A stretch of DNA of 36,462 nt from Bacillota bacterium (GCA_003150225.1 QAND01000023.1:106645-143106); one strand, 5' to 3'. Shown: positions 15,553 to 23,523, counted from the stretch's first letter. Notes: a model not told the origin generated them from the sequence alone. Made by a program: numbers and translations.

Positions 15553-16491
15553 TTACAGAATCACCTCTGTATCCCGGCCGGAATACAGAGCCTCCAGGCG
15601 GCGGTTGACCTCCTCCTCAATGTCAAAATTGGTTTCCTTAACCCGGTGGTTCATGGCGATGGCCTCCACCAAAGCCGCCAGGTTCCGTCCCGGGCGAACG
15701 GGGATATCGTACCGGGGGATCTTGACCCCCATAAACTCGATGTAGTTGGTATCAAAGCCCAGGCGCTCGTATTCCTGGCCCTCCACCCAATTGCTGAGTT
15801 CAATATAGAGGTCGATGCCGCAGGATTCCAGTACTGCAGTCATGCCGTACATCTGCTTCACGTCGATGATGCCGATCCCCCGAAGCTCCATCAGGTTTCG
15901 TACCGCCCGGGGCGCATAGCCGATGAGCCGGCTCTCCCCAATCTTTCGCAGCACCGTAACGTCGTCAGACACCATAAAATGTCCCCGTTTGATGAGCTCC
16001 AAGGTAAGCTCACTCTTACCAATGCCGCTCTCTCCCCGGATCAAAATTCCTACGTTAAAGACATGAAGCACGTTGGCGTGGATGGTCTCCTCCGGGGCCA
16101 GCACTGCGTCCAGAAAATCCACCACCATATGGACGATCTTGCTGGTGCGGCGGTCGCTGCGGTACACCGGCACGTTCTTTTCCATGGCATGGCGCATCAT
16201 AACGCTGGGTACCGGGTCGCCATTGCAGATGATGATACAGGGGATCTCGTAGGAAAAGAACTCCTCAAACCGGCGCTCCAAATCATCCTCGGAGCACTGC
16301 TCGATGTACCCCATCTCCTGCCGGCCAAAGAGCTGGATGCGGTGGAAGGGGAATTCGCTGAAGAATCCCGCCATCTGAATGGAGGGCCGGCTGATATCGT
16401 TGCTGCCCACCACAAACTCCCCCCGTCCCTTAAAGACGGTGGTAAGGTCGATCTTCTCGGCAAAGATATCCACAGGAATGGTCTTGATCAA
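15553..16491 (-). CDS. hprK: HPr kinase/phosphorylase
   Basis: HprK phosphorylates and dephosphorylates Ser46 of HPr, the switch for carbon catabolite repression in Firmicutes. The 312-aa protein has the catalytic His138 in HANVLH, the P-loop GESGIGKS (153-160), Asp176-Asp177 (VSDDV) and the family signature LMELRGIGIIDVKQMYG near 205. The start is TTG at 16491: GGAAGTGAT lies upstream and overlaps the stop of the Cof gene 4 nt away, and the reading aligns with known HprK N-termini; the next Met is residue 40. No HPr gene is in the window, so the substrate must be encoded elsewhere. Confidence 0.95.
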   Translation of the reverse strand: MIKTIPVDIFAEKIDLTTVFKGRGEFVVGSNDISRPSIQMAGFFSEFPFHRIQLFGRQEMGYIEQCSEDDLERRFEEFFSYEIPCIIICNGDPVPSVMMRHAMEKNVPVYRSDRRTSKIVHMVVDFLDAVLAPEETIHANVLHVFNVGILIRGESGIGKSELTLELIKRGHFMVSDDVTVLRKIGESRLIGYAPRAVRNLMELRGIGIIDVKQMYGMTAVLESCGIDLYIELSNWVEGQEYERLGFDTNYIEFMGVKIPRYDIPVRPGRNLAALVEAIAMNHRVKETNFDIEEEVNRRLEALYSGRDTEVIL

Positions 16492-16495
16492 GGTA

Positions 16496-17293
16496 TCACT
16501 TCCCGTTCAGGATGAATTTATCGACGACGTAGGCCACCCCGTCCTCATCACAGCTGGGACAGATGAAATCGGCGCCGGCCTTGGTTACTTCATCAGCGTT
16601 GTCCATGGCGATTCCCAATCCAGCCCACTGGATCATAGGCAGATCCAATGTGGCGTCTCCCATGGCAATGCAGTTTTCAGCGGTGAGCCCCAGGGATTTG
16701 GCCAGCTCATTAAGGGCAACCCCCTTGCTGGCAGCGGGGTTGTTGACCTCCAGGAACCGGGGCTTGCTCCGGGTAATGCGAAGCCGATCCCCAAACCGTT
16801 CCTTGGCCATGGCCTCCCATCGGTCGATATTCTCGGGCTCGGAGATGCCCAGTATTTTGGGGGTCAGAATGGTATGCATCTTCCGAAGGTTGGGGAACTC
16901 CACCCCTGGAAAGTTACAAAACTCCGCATACTCCCGGCTATACTGGTTTTCCTTTTCATAGACAAAGTCGTCAAACAGATAGATCTGGGCATGCATGCCA
17001 ATCTCATGCGCCCAATCGAGGAACTCCAAGGCGGCGGCGGAATCGATGGGGCATTCGTAGATGGGCTTGCTGTCCTTCACGATCTGTCCCCCGCCGTATA
17101 CCATGCAGGGTGCGGATAGCCCCAGATCCTCATTGATCCGGTACATGGCCCGATACATGCGGCCGGTCGCTAAAAGCACGGTGACGCCGGCGTCCACCGC
17201 TCGCTGGATGGCGCTCCGCACGCCGGGGGTGATCTCCCGCTTGCTGTTCAAAAGGGTTCCGTCGATGTCCAGGGCCAAGAGCTTGTACTGCAT
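16496..17293 (-). CDS. Cof-type HAD-IIB phosphatase
   Basis: The 265-aa protein is a Cof/HAD-IIB sugar-phosphate or nucleotide phosphatase. It shows DIDGTL (nucleophile Asp9), a Thr motif in LLATGRMY, a type C2 cap in the middle and the C-terminal SKGVALNEL and MGDATLDLPMI motifs; the usual GDxxND motif has Leu in place of Asn (GDATLD). GGAGG precedes ATG 17293 by 9 nt. It is the first gene after the TATAAT promoter at 17335 and is followed 4 nt later by hprK. A role in sugar-phosphate turnover would fit the neighbours, but the substrate is not readable. Confidence 0.9.
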   Translation of the reverse strand: MQYKLLALDIDGTLLNSKREITPGVRSAIQRAVDAGVTVLLATGRMYRAMYRINEDLGLSAPCMVYGGGQIVKDSKPIYECPIDSAAALEFLDWAHEIGMHAQIYLFDDFVYEKENQYSREYAEFCNFPGVEFPNLRKMHTILTPKILGISEPENIDRWEAMAKERFGDRLRITRSKPRFLEVNNPAASKGVALNELAKSLGLTAENCIAMGDATLDLPMIQWAGLGIAMDNADEVTKAGADFICPSCDEDGVAYVVDKFILNGK

Positions 17294-17334
17294 GGGAAGG
17301 TTCCTCCAAATTTATCATAAATCTTATTACTGGA

Positions 17335-17363
17335 ATTATACTATGGAACCGCTCCTTTGGGAA
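17335..17363 (-). promoter_or_regulatory. Sigma-A promoter of the Cof-hprK-...-pfkA operon
   Basis: On the minus strand TTCCCA (17358-17363), a 17-bp spacer and a perfect TATAAT (17335-17340) lie about 42 nt upstream of the Cof gene start. It is the best sigma-A match in front of this long run. Confidence 0.75.
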
Positions 17364-17393
17364 TCCCCCGCCGCCAGGCAGTGCCCGGTCCCA

Positions 17394-17544
17394 TGTTGCA
17401 CGCCGTTGGCGTGCACTTCTGCCTCTAGCCAACATTTTACTAGCATCAACCCTGGTTTTCTCATCAAGCCCCTTTCTCGCACGAGGGGGCCATGGGGGGA
17501 GACTTCCCCCCTTGTCGTTGAGGGGCGGCCGGTGGCCGCTGCCT
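17394..17544. repeat. GC-rich repeat unit, copy A
   Basis: The unit begins TGTTGCACGCC-GTT-GGCGTGC, a 7-bp hairpin (GCACGCC/GGCGTGC), then CTAGCCAAC, a pyrimidine-rich stretch, and ends in GGGGGGAGACTTCCCCCC, a second hairpin. Copy B begins exactly 151 bp downstream and aligns over nearly its full length with many substitutions. It lies in a 578-nt stretch (17294-17871) where I see no gene. Confidence 0.7.
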
Positions 17545-17680
17545 TGTTGCACGCCTTTGGCGTGCCTCCTGCCACTTGCCAACCGCCTACAAACACCAAC
17601 CTCTGCTTTTAGCCTAACCTCGTCTACCCACGTGGGGGTCATGGGGGAGACTTCCCCCGTGTCGCTGGGGGGTTATGGGG
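17545..17680. repeat. GC-rich repeat unit, copy B
   Basis: It repeats the order of copy A: TGTTGCACGCC-TTT-GGCGTGC, then TTGCCAAC, then GGGGGAGACTTCCCCC. The loop base has changed (GTT to TTT) while both arms of the first hairpin are kept, which suggests the structure matters. The second hairpin is shorter by one G and one C, again on both sides. Confidence 0.7.
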
Positions 17681-17683
17681 AAG

Positions 17684-17738
17684 TGCAGAGGGGGCCTAAG
17701 GGGGGGACTCCCGAAATCCCCCCTGGCCCCACTCTGCA
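17684..17738. repeat. Long GC-rich hairpin after repeat copy B
   Basis: TGCAGAGGGGGCC (17684-17696) pairs with GGCCCCACTCTGCA (17725-17738) with one bulged base, and an inner G7/C6 stem closes a loop of about 9 nt. It may end a transcript, although no clean U tract follows; a small hairpin GGTTTT-TAT-AAAACC follows at 17744-17758. Confidence 0.6.
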
Positions 17739-17841
17739 AAGAAGGTTTTTATAAAACCAGAATATAATCCACGCTGATGCCGTAGTAATCCGCATGGATT
17801 CTATCATTCGATAGTAATTTGAGCGCAACCACTCGGAGTTG

Positions 17842-17850
17842 TGCTATAAC
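17842..17850 (+). promoter_or_regulatory. Candidate extended -10 promoter for the DUF6809-like gene
   Basis: TGC-TATAAC forms an extended -10 located 21 nt before the ATG. I find no good -35 at 17 bp. Confidence 0.4.
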
Positions 17851-17871
17851 GCTCCTTAGGGGGTGCTATCC

Positions 17872-18153
17872 ATGTCCGATCTATTAGAACAGCTCTATTT
17901 CGGGGAGCTCTCCCCTTTTGAATCCTGGGCCAAGCAAAAGGATGAGGAAACCATGTGGTTCCGGCAACAGCTCCTGCGCGGGGAAGAGCAACTGCGCGCC
18001 CTCCTGGACGAAGAGGCGGACCAGCGGTTCCAGGCCTATCAGGAATTGGAAGCGGAAGCCCGGGTCCGGCATTATCTCAAGAACTTCACCCTGGGCTTTC
18101 GGCTGGGCATGGGCCTGGCCCTGGAGGCCTGCTCCATCCCCGACGAGGAATAG
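17872..18153 (+). CDS. DUF6809-like small protein
   Basis: The 93-aa product matches the pattern I know for DUF6809: an N-terminal LLEQLYFGELSPFE block, a charged helical middle rich in Glu and Arg, and a C-terminal FTLGFRLGMGLALEA helix. Members are common as short genes in Clostridia and have no known function. I chose ATG 17872; AGGGGGTG lies just upstream, and the GTG at 17863 is part of that ribosome site. It is monocistronic, flanked on both sides by copies of the GC-rich repeat, and converges on uvrC. No transmembrane segment or metal motif is visible. Confidence 0.72.
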   Translation: MSDLLEQLYFGELSPFESWAKQKDEETMWFRQQLLRGEEQLRALLDEEADQRFQAYQELEAEARVRHYLKNFTLGFRLGMGLALEACSIPDEE

Positions 18154-18161
18154 CGGCCAGT

Positions 18162-18183
18162 GACCGCCGCCCGGTGGGCGGTC
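18162..18183. terminator. Possible hairpin terminator between convergent genes
   Basis: GACCGCC/GGCGGTC is a 7-bp stem with an 8-nt loop, 8 nt after the DUF6809-like stop and facing uvrC. No U tract follows, so termination would be inefficient or of another type. Confidence 0.35.
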
Positions 18184-18213
18184 CCCTGTTACAGCAGGCT
18201 GAGCCCGCACCCC

Positions 18214-18258
18214 TGTTGCACGCCGTTGGCGTGCGTTCCAGCCCCTAGCCAGCCACCG
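18214..18258. repeat. GC-rich repeat unit, partial copy C
   Basis: TGTTGCACGCCGTTGGCGTGC is identical to the first 21 bases of copy A, followed by a related CCTAGCCAGCC. Similarity stops before the uvrC stop codon at 18277. It shows the element is dispersed, not only a local tandem duplication. Confidence 0.7.
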
Positions 18259-18276
18259 CCGTACGGCCGCCCGCCT

Positions 18277-20154
18277 TTACTCCTCCTCCGAGGTGGGCGC
18301 AGTCTCATCATTCTGCCGGTGAAAATGCTCGTACACCGCCTGGGCGGCGGCCCGTGTCATGCCCTCCAACCCAGCCAGGTCCTCCAGGCTGGCAGTTTTG
18401 ATGTGCTCCACCGTTTTGTACTCCCGCATCAGGGCGTTCTTCCGCCGCTTGCCGATGCCGGGGATCTCGTCCAGCTCACTGACCAAAGCGGCGTTGGCCC
18501 GCAAAGACCGGTGGTAGGTGATGGCAAACCGATGGGCTTCATCCCGGATACCCTGCAAAATATGAAGGGCCGGGGAGCTGGATTTCAACAGAATTGGCTC
18601 GCTCTCTCCCGGCAGGAAGATCTCCTCGATGCGCTTGGCCAGGCCGATCATGGGGATGTCAAACCCCGCCCGTTCCATGGAATTTAGGGCGCTGTGCAGC
18701 TGTCCCTTGCCCCCGTCGATGACGATCAAGTCTGGCAGCCGCCCGAAGGACTGGACGGATTTCTCATCCGGTTCCATGGCCCGGAGCAGCCGGCGCTCCA
18801 GCACCTCCGACATGCTCTTGAAGTCGTCAATGCCCTCCACCGTTCGAATGCGGAACCGCCGGTAGCTGCTCTTATCGGGTTTTCCGTCGGTAAACACCAC
18901 CATGCTGGCCACGGTATAGGCCCCCTGTGTGTGGGAGATGTCATAACACTCGATGCGCCGTGGCAGGACGGGCAGGCCCAGCTGGGCTTGGAGCTCCAAA
19001 AGCGCCCCTTCCCCCCGATCCCATTCCCGCCGGAGCCGGGCCTCCCGCCGCTCCAGCACGTCCTGGGCGTTGGCGTTACACAGATCCACCACCTTTTTCT
19101 TATCCCCCCGCTGGGGCACATGGAGCCGCACCTTTTTTCCCCGCTTCTCGCAAAGCCAATGCTCGATCAAAGGCATCTCCTCCCCCGCAAAGGGAATCAA
19201 AACCTCAGATGGAACATAGGCAGTACCGGCATAATACTGCTTGAGGATGGAAAAAAAGACCTCCTCCCGGCTCTCCTGAGGATCCTCAATGAAAAAGTTC
19301 TGGCTGTTCACCATCTTCCCATCCCGGATCATCATGATCTGCACCAGGAAATTCCCCCGGAGCTCCCCCATACCAAAGGCGTCCCGCTCCTCCAGGGAAG
19401 CGAAATCCGCCAACTGCCGCTCGGCCACCCGCTGCACGGTGTTCAGCCGATCCCGGAGTACCGCGGCCTCCTCAAAATCCAGGCGGTCGCTGGCGGCCAA
19501 CATCTCCCGCCGCAAACCCGAGATGATCTTTTCGCTCTTGCCCTCTAAAAGGGCCAGCACCTCCTGTATCATGGCCCGGTAGTCCTCCTGGCTGATATGC
19601 CCAGCGCAGGGTCCGGCGCACCGGCCAATCTGGTAGTTGAGGCAGGGCCGTTCCCCTTTTGCCAGGGAACGAAGAATATCCCGCTTGCAGGTTCGAAGCT
19701 GAAAGTTGGCGCTGACGGCGGACAGCACGTCGGTAAGAGCTCCGGTGTTCACATAAGGGCCGTAGTATTTGGCCCCGTCGTTTACCACCTTGCGAACCAC
19801 CTCTACCCGAGGATAGGGCTCGTTTAAATCGATGCGCACATAGGGGTAATGCTTGTCATCCTTCATGAGGATGTTGTAAAAAGGCCGGTTCTCCTTAATG
19901 AGGTTGCACTCCAGCACCAGAGCCTCCATCTCGGTGGCAGTGATGATGTAGTCAATATCCCGCACCTTCTCCACCATGGCGATGACCTTGGGTGCATGGT
20001 TTTTGCTGCTGCGGAAATACTGGCGTACCCGGTTTTTCAACACGCGGGCCTTGCCAATGTAGATGATCTCTCCGTCCCCATCCTTCATGATATAGACGCC
20101 GGGCTTTTCGGGCAGCCCCGACAGAATATCCTCGATGTGTTCCCGATAATCCAT
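18277..20154 (-). CDS. uvrC: Excinuclease ABC subunit C
   Basis: UvrC makes both incisions around a UvrB-bound lesion in nucleotide excision repair. The 625-aa protein has the GIY-YIG nuclease domain at the N-terminus (GVYIMKD near 19, YIGKA near 32), a four-cysteine cluster (CKRDI, then RPCLNYQIGRCAGPC), a UVR helix pair for UvrB binding (near 200-235), the RNase H-like endonuclease (ECYDISHTQG, with DGGKGQL further on) and a C-terminal helix-hairpin-helix (PGIGKRRKNAL). The start is ATG 20154, which shares its A with the TGA of the upstream PBP gene (TGATG), so translation is coupled; the TTG 3 nt earlier is less likely. Last gene of the FHA operon. Confidence 0.97.
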   Translation of the reverse strand: MDYREHIEDILSGLPEKPGVYIMKDGDGEIIYIGKARVLKNRVRQYFRSSKNHAPKVIAMVEKVRDIDYIITATEMEALVLECNLIKENRPFYNILMKDDKHYPYVRIDLNEPYPRVEVVRKVVNDGAKYYGPYVNTGALTDVLSAVSANFQLRTCKRDILRSLAKGERPCLNYQIGRCAGPCAGHISQEDYRAMIQEVLALLEGKSEKIISGLRREMLAASDRLDFEEAAVLRDRLNTVQRVAERQLADFASLEERDAFGMGELRGNFLVQIMMIRDGKMVNSQNFFIEDPQESREEVFFSILKQYYAGTAYVPSEVLIPFAGEEMPLIEHWLCEKRGKKVRLHVPQRGDKKKVVDLCNANAQDVLERREARLRREWDRGEGALLELQAQLGLPVLPRRIECYDISHTQGAYTVASMVVFTDGKPDKSSYRRFRIRTVEGIDDFKSMSEVLERRLLRAMEPDEKSVQSFGRLPDLIVIDGGKGQLHSALNSMERAGFDIPMIGLAKRIEEIFLPGESEPILLKSSSPALHILQGIRDEAHRFAITYHRSLRANAALVSELDEIPGIGKRRKNALMREYKTVEHIKTASLEDLAGLEGMTRAAAQAVYEHFHRQNDETAPTSEEE

Positions 20155-21566
20155 CAATACCCCAGCTCCACTGCTTTTTTCAGCACCGCGCCGGCAATGG
20201 GCGCGGCCGTTCTGCCTCCGCTGCCGCCGTGTTCCACGATGACGGCGATGGCAAGGGGGCTTTTATCGTCATAGATAAATCCGTTGTACCAGGCATGGGT
20301 GGGTACGCTCTTATCATCCGACACTTCGGCGGAGCCGGTCTTGCCGCCTACGGTGTAGCCGCTGACGGCGGCCCGGCCGCCCAACCCGTCGGTGACGGCG
20401 CTGATCATATACTCCCGGATCACCTGGGCGTTTTCAGGGCTCATCACCGTCTTCAATGTTTTAGGGGTTATCTTGTTGTATTCGTAACCCCTGGCGTTGA
20501 TGATGGACTTCACCAGCTTGGGCTCCATCATAATGCCGTCATTGGCGATGGTAGCCGCCACCATGCACATCTGCAGCGGGGTGGAGGTATCCTTATATTG
20601 GCCAATGGCGGACCAGCAGAAGTCCAAGTCCTTGTCGGAGGTCTCGTAGCTGGACTTGTAGGCAATGAGGTCGCTGAATAGATATTCCTCGTTAAAGCCA
20701 AACTCCTGGGCCATCTTCATGACGTTATCCCGGCCCAGGTCCAGAGCAATCTGAGCGAAGGCCACGTTGCAGGAGTTCTCATATGCCTCCAGCACCGTCT
20801 GATCCCCATGTCGGGACTTTCCAGCGCAGGTAATGGCGCTGTCGTCCATGTCCATGGAGCCGGCGCAGGAATAGGTCTTTGTAAGCAGCTCGGGCTGATA
20901 CTTGACCACCGCCGCCAAGGTGATGGTCTTAAACACCGATCCAGGGGTGTAGCGGCCCATGGTCACGCGGTTTACCAGGGGGCTAGCGGGATCATCGTCG
21001 CTAAGGTCCCGGTAGGCATCCATATTGGTGGGATCATATCCCGGGGTGGACACGGAACATAAGATCTCCCCGGTCCGGTAGTTCATCACCACCACAGCGC
21101 CGTTTTTCCCATCCAGCTGTTGGTACGCGTATTTGCATAGCTGGGCGTCGATGGTGGTGGTGACGTTCTCTCCCTTCCGCTGATGGAGTACGATGCTCTG
21201 GTACAGCCGCTCAAAGACGTTGCCTCCAAAGCCCAGGAGATACTTGGCATGGAAGGACTCCACCCCGGTGGCGGCCAGGCCGTAGGGATCCCCCACCACA
21301 TGGCTCACCGCCTTGCGGGTTACGCTGTCAGGGTGGTATTCCCGCTCCCCGGCGGTCTGGCTCTCCGCCAGCACGGTATAGTTCCGGTCCAGGATGCTCC
21401 CCGCCACCACGTTTTGCTTCTGGTTGGCCAGCCTGGGGTTGTAGGAAGAGATGAACCAGGTGGATCCGTTCACCGTCACGGTATAGGCGGTATAGCCCGC
21501 CAGCACCGTAAACATAATCACAAACGCCCACAATAGGGCCTTGATGCTCTTTCTGATGCCTTTCAT
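20154..21566 (-). CDS. Class B penicillin-binding protein, PbpA-like
   Basis: A 470-aa peptidoglycan transpeptidase anchored by one N-terminal helix (about 9-30). The dimerisation region is short, as in PbpA proteins paired with RodA. Active-site motifs are complete: Ser210-Val-Phe-Lys213 in YTPGSVFK, Ser265-Cys-Asn267, and Lys409-Thr-Gly411 in GGKTGSAE. It acts outside the membrane with the FtsW/RodA-type glycosyltransferase encoded 3 nt upstream; such SEDS-bPBP pairs form one synthase. Its stop overlaps the uvrC start (TGATG). Whether it serves elongation or division is not readable. Confidence 0.94.
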   Translation of the reverse strand: MKGIRKSIKALLWAFVIMFTVLAGYTAYTVTVNGSTWFISSYNPRLANQKQNVVAGSILDRNYTVLAESQTAGEREYHPDSVTRKAVSHVVGDPYGLAATGVESFHAKYLLGFGGNVFERLYQSIVLHQRKGENVTTTIDAQLCKYAYQQLDGKNGAVVVMNYRTGEILCSVSTPGYDPTNMDAYRDLSDDDPASPLVNRVTMGRYTPGSVFKTITLAAVVKYQPELLTKTYSCAGSMDMDDSAITCAGKSRHGDQTVLEAYENSCNVAFAQIALDLGRDNVMKMAQEFGFNEEYLFSDLIAYKSSYETSDKDLDFCWSAIGQYKDTSTPLQMCMVAATIANDGIMMEPKLVKSIINARGYEYNKITPKTLKTVMSPENAQVIREYMISAVTDGLGGRAAVSGYTVGGKTGSAEVSDDKSVPTHAWYNGFIYDDKSPLAIAVIVEHGGSGGRTAAPIAGAVLKKAVELGY

Positions 21567-21569
21567 CCG

Positions 21570-22850
21570 TCAATCCTCGTATTGGTCGTAGGCGTAGTCG
21601 TCCTCATCATAGAGTTCCTCGTCAAACTCCATGGAATCGGCGTCTCCGTTCTTGATGGCAATGCCCTCCAGGATCCCCAGCAGGATGAAACAGGACAGCA
21701 TGCTGCTGCCCCCATAGGAGACAAAGGGCAGGGTGATGCCCGTCAGGGGGATCAGCTTCACCACGCCGCCAATGTTGATAAAGCACTGGAGGGTGATCAT
21801 AGCCACGCAGCCTATGGCCATGATGGCGTCAAAGCTGTTTCGGGCATCCATAGCGATAATGGCCCCCCGAACGATGAACACCAGGTAAAAGGCTACCAAG
21901 GCGACGCCAATGATAAGCCCGAACTCCTCACAGATCACCGCAAAGATAAAGTCCGTGTGGCGCACCGGCACCGCCATGGGCATGCCCATGGTGAGGCCAA
22001 GGCCAAAAAGGCCACCGCTGGCAATGGCAATGAGCCCCTGGACCACCTGATAGCCCTGGGATTCGTACAGGGCCCAGGGATTCTGCCACAAGGCCACCCG
22101 AACCCGCACATGGGGGAACAGCTTATAAGCCAATACACTGCCCACGCTCACCGCCCCAACGGCGCCTCCTACCAGCCACTTGTTGCTGGTGCCGGCGTAC
22201 AGCATAATGATAGCGGTGCCGGCATAGAGTAACGCCGCGCCCAAATCCTTCTGAAGAAGCAGCAGGATCAAGCAGCCCCCCACATAGCCCGCGATGACCA
22301 GCAGGGAGGAAAATCCGTTGTACTGATGAAGCACTCCCGCCAGGGCAACCACCAGCAGCACCTTGACAAACTCCGATGGCTGCACGGTAACCCCGGCGAT
22401 GGTAAACCAATTCTTAGCGCCAAAGACGCTGCCACTGAACACGATAGACAGGGCCAATAGGCCAAAGCTGCCCACCATGAGTACCCATTTCAGATTGGGC
22501 CAGGCCCGCCAATAGCGGATGGCCAGCATGGTGATCACCATAAAGAACATTCCGATGCCCATCCAAACCAACTGTTTGATGGCAATATCGGGATCGATGC
22601 GGTACAGCATCACCATGCCCACGGCACAGAGGAAATTGGCCACCAAAAGCACATATCGATCCACGTTGGGGAAGAAGGCGGTCAGAGCCCCATACTGGAA
22701 ATACAACAGCCCAACGGCGCCTCCCGCCACGATAAAGCCCCGGTAATCGGTCTCAGGGGAGTTGATGAAGATGATAGAAAAGGCCAGCACATAGAACAGG
22801 GTGATCATAAAAAGGATGCTGCCCGAGCTGGGCCGTCGCATGGATTGCAT
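21570..22850 (-). CDS. SEDS-family peptidoglycan glycosyltransferase (FtsW/RodA)
   Basis: The 426-aa integral membrane protein polymerises lipid II. It has about ten membrane helices and the SEDS signatures GAKNWF followed by VQPSEFVK (about 145-162), HTDFIFAVICEEFG (about 298-311), and PLTGITLPFVSYGGSS (about 375-390). The C-terminal tail is very acidic (DEELYDEDD and following), an unusual cytosolic extension that could bind partners. The ATG overlaps the TGA of the FHA gene by one base (TGATG). The next gene is its PBP partner. The FtsW, RodA and SpoVE branches cannot be separated by eye. Confidence 0.94.
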   Translation of the reverse strand: MQSMRRPSSGSILFMITLFYVLAFSIIFINSPETDYRGFIVAGGAVGLLYFQYGALTAFFPNVDRYVLLVANFLCAVGMVMLYRIDPDIAIKQLVWMGIGMFFMVITMLAIRYWRAWPNLKWVLMVGSFGLLALSIVFSGSVFGAKNWFTIAGVTVQPSEFVKVLLVVALAGVLHQYNGFSSLLVIAGYVGGCLILLLLQKDLGAALLYAGTAIIMLYAGTSNKWLVGGAVGAVSVGSVLAYKLFPHVRVRVALWQNPWALYESQGYQVVQGLIAIASGGLFGLGLTMGMPMAVPVRHTDFIFAVICEEFGLIIGVALVAFYLVFIVRGAIIAMDARNSFDAIMAIGCVAMITLQCFINIGGVVKLIPLTGITLPFVSYGGSSMLSCFILLGILEGIAIKNGDADSMEFDEELYDEDDYAYDQYED

Positions 22851-23305
22851 CAGTGGTTCCCTCCCATCTCCAGGCGTACCCTAAGGTATACGCCGCCCAG
22901 AGTGAGGATATCGCCGTCATAGACCTCGTCCCCCCGCTGAGCCAGCTCGCCGTTGATGTAGATGCGGTTGTGGCCGATGGGGTTTACCACCGCAAAGTCC
23001 CGGTTTAGGTATAGTACCCCATGGCGCTTGCCGATTTTTTTCACCGGGATGGCCACATCACATTTGTCCGCCGATCCCAAGCTGTTTTCCCATTTCAGGC
23101 CATACCGAAGGCCCAGCATCTCCTCCCGAGGCGCTTTGATGATGGTAAGATAGCCAAAATACCGGCCGGGACTACCACCGATGGCCTCCCGGCGAAAAGC
23201 ATACTCCGCCATGGCGTTATCCACCAGCCGAAACAGGGTATATAGCACGATGCCAATGAAAATAAAACGGGAGATATCCGTAATGGTACCGATAATCGCG
23301 TCCAT
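22850..23305 (-). CDS. Membrane-anchored FHA-domain protein
   Basis: The 151-aa protein has one N-terminal transmembrane helix (about 12-28) and a C-terminal forkhead-associated domain (about 70-147). The domain shows LGSADKCDVAIP for the usual GRxxxxDI region, then KRHGVLYLN in place of SxxH, and NRIYINGE. FHA domains bind phosphothreonine peptides, so the protein probably links Ser/Thr kinase signalling to the RodA/PBP pair that follows. The canonical first Arg is replaced by Ser (LGSADKCD), so phosphopeptide binding should be tested. GAGG lies 10 nt before ATG 23305. It is first in the operon, after a TATAAT promoter. Confidence 0.88.
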   Translation of the reverse strand: MDAIIGTITDISRFIFIGIVLYTLFRLVDNAMAEYAFRREAIGGSPGRYFGYLTIIKAPREEMLGLRYGLKWENSLGSADKCDVAIPVKKIGKRHGVLYLNRDFAVVNPIGHNRIYINGELAQRGDEVYDGDILTLGGVYLRVRLEMGGNH

Positions 23306-23349
23306 AAGATGACAACCTCGTCTGGTTTAATGGGGTTCGCTCGCCCCTT

Positions 23350-23378
23350 ATTATATTGCATCCGGGGCCGGTACGCAA
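23350..23378 (-). promoter_or_regulatory. Sigma-A promoter of the FHA-RodA-PBP-uvrC operon
   Basis: TTGCGT (23373-23378), a 17-bp spacer and perfect TATAAT (23350-23355) on the minus strand lie 45 nt upstream of the FHA start. Confidence 0.7.
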
Positions 23379-23400
23379 ACAAAGGGCCGAAGTGGGGCTT

Positions 23401-23523
23401 TCAGGAGTTTATCAGTATAGCGCAGCTCTCCCCCATGGAAAAGGCCCTCTCGCCAATGTTCAGAATATCGTAACAAGCGGCCATCTGTGGAAAAAGCACC
23501 TCCTCCCACATATGATGTAGCAT
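23401..23523 (-). CDS. Possible 40-aa peptide upstream of the FHA operon
   Basis: A short open frame (MLHHMWEEV... to ...CAILINS) lies just upstream of the FHA promoter. Its composition looks protein-like, with Trp, Cys and mixed codons. GGAGGAGGTG stands 12 nt before an internal ATG (23484), longer than usual spacing, giving a 27-aa product. I do not recognise it and it may be chance. Confidence 0.2.
   Translation of the reverse strand: MLHHMWEEVLFPQMAACYDILNIGERAFSMGESCAILINS

Noticed and set aside
17061..17754. Open frames across the GC-rich repeat region on both strands
   Set aside because: They arise from repeat sequence, differ between copies in frame, and have no ribosome sites or recognisable domains; the structure is better explained at nucleic-acid level.
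17394..18258. CRISPR array
   Set aside because: Only three copies, irregular spacing, internal divergence and no cas genes; the unit is not a direct repeat with unique spacers.
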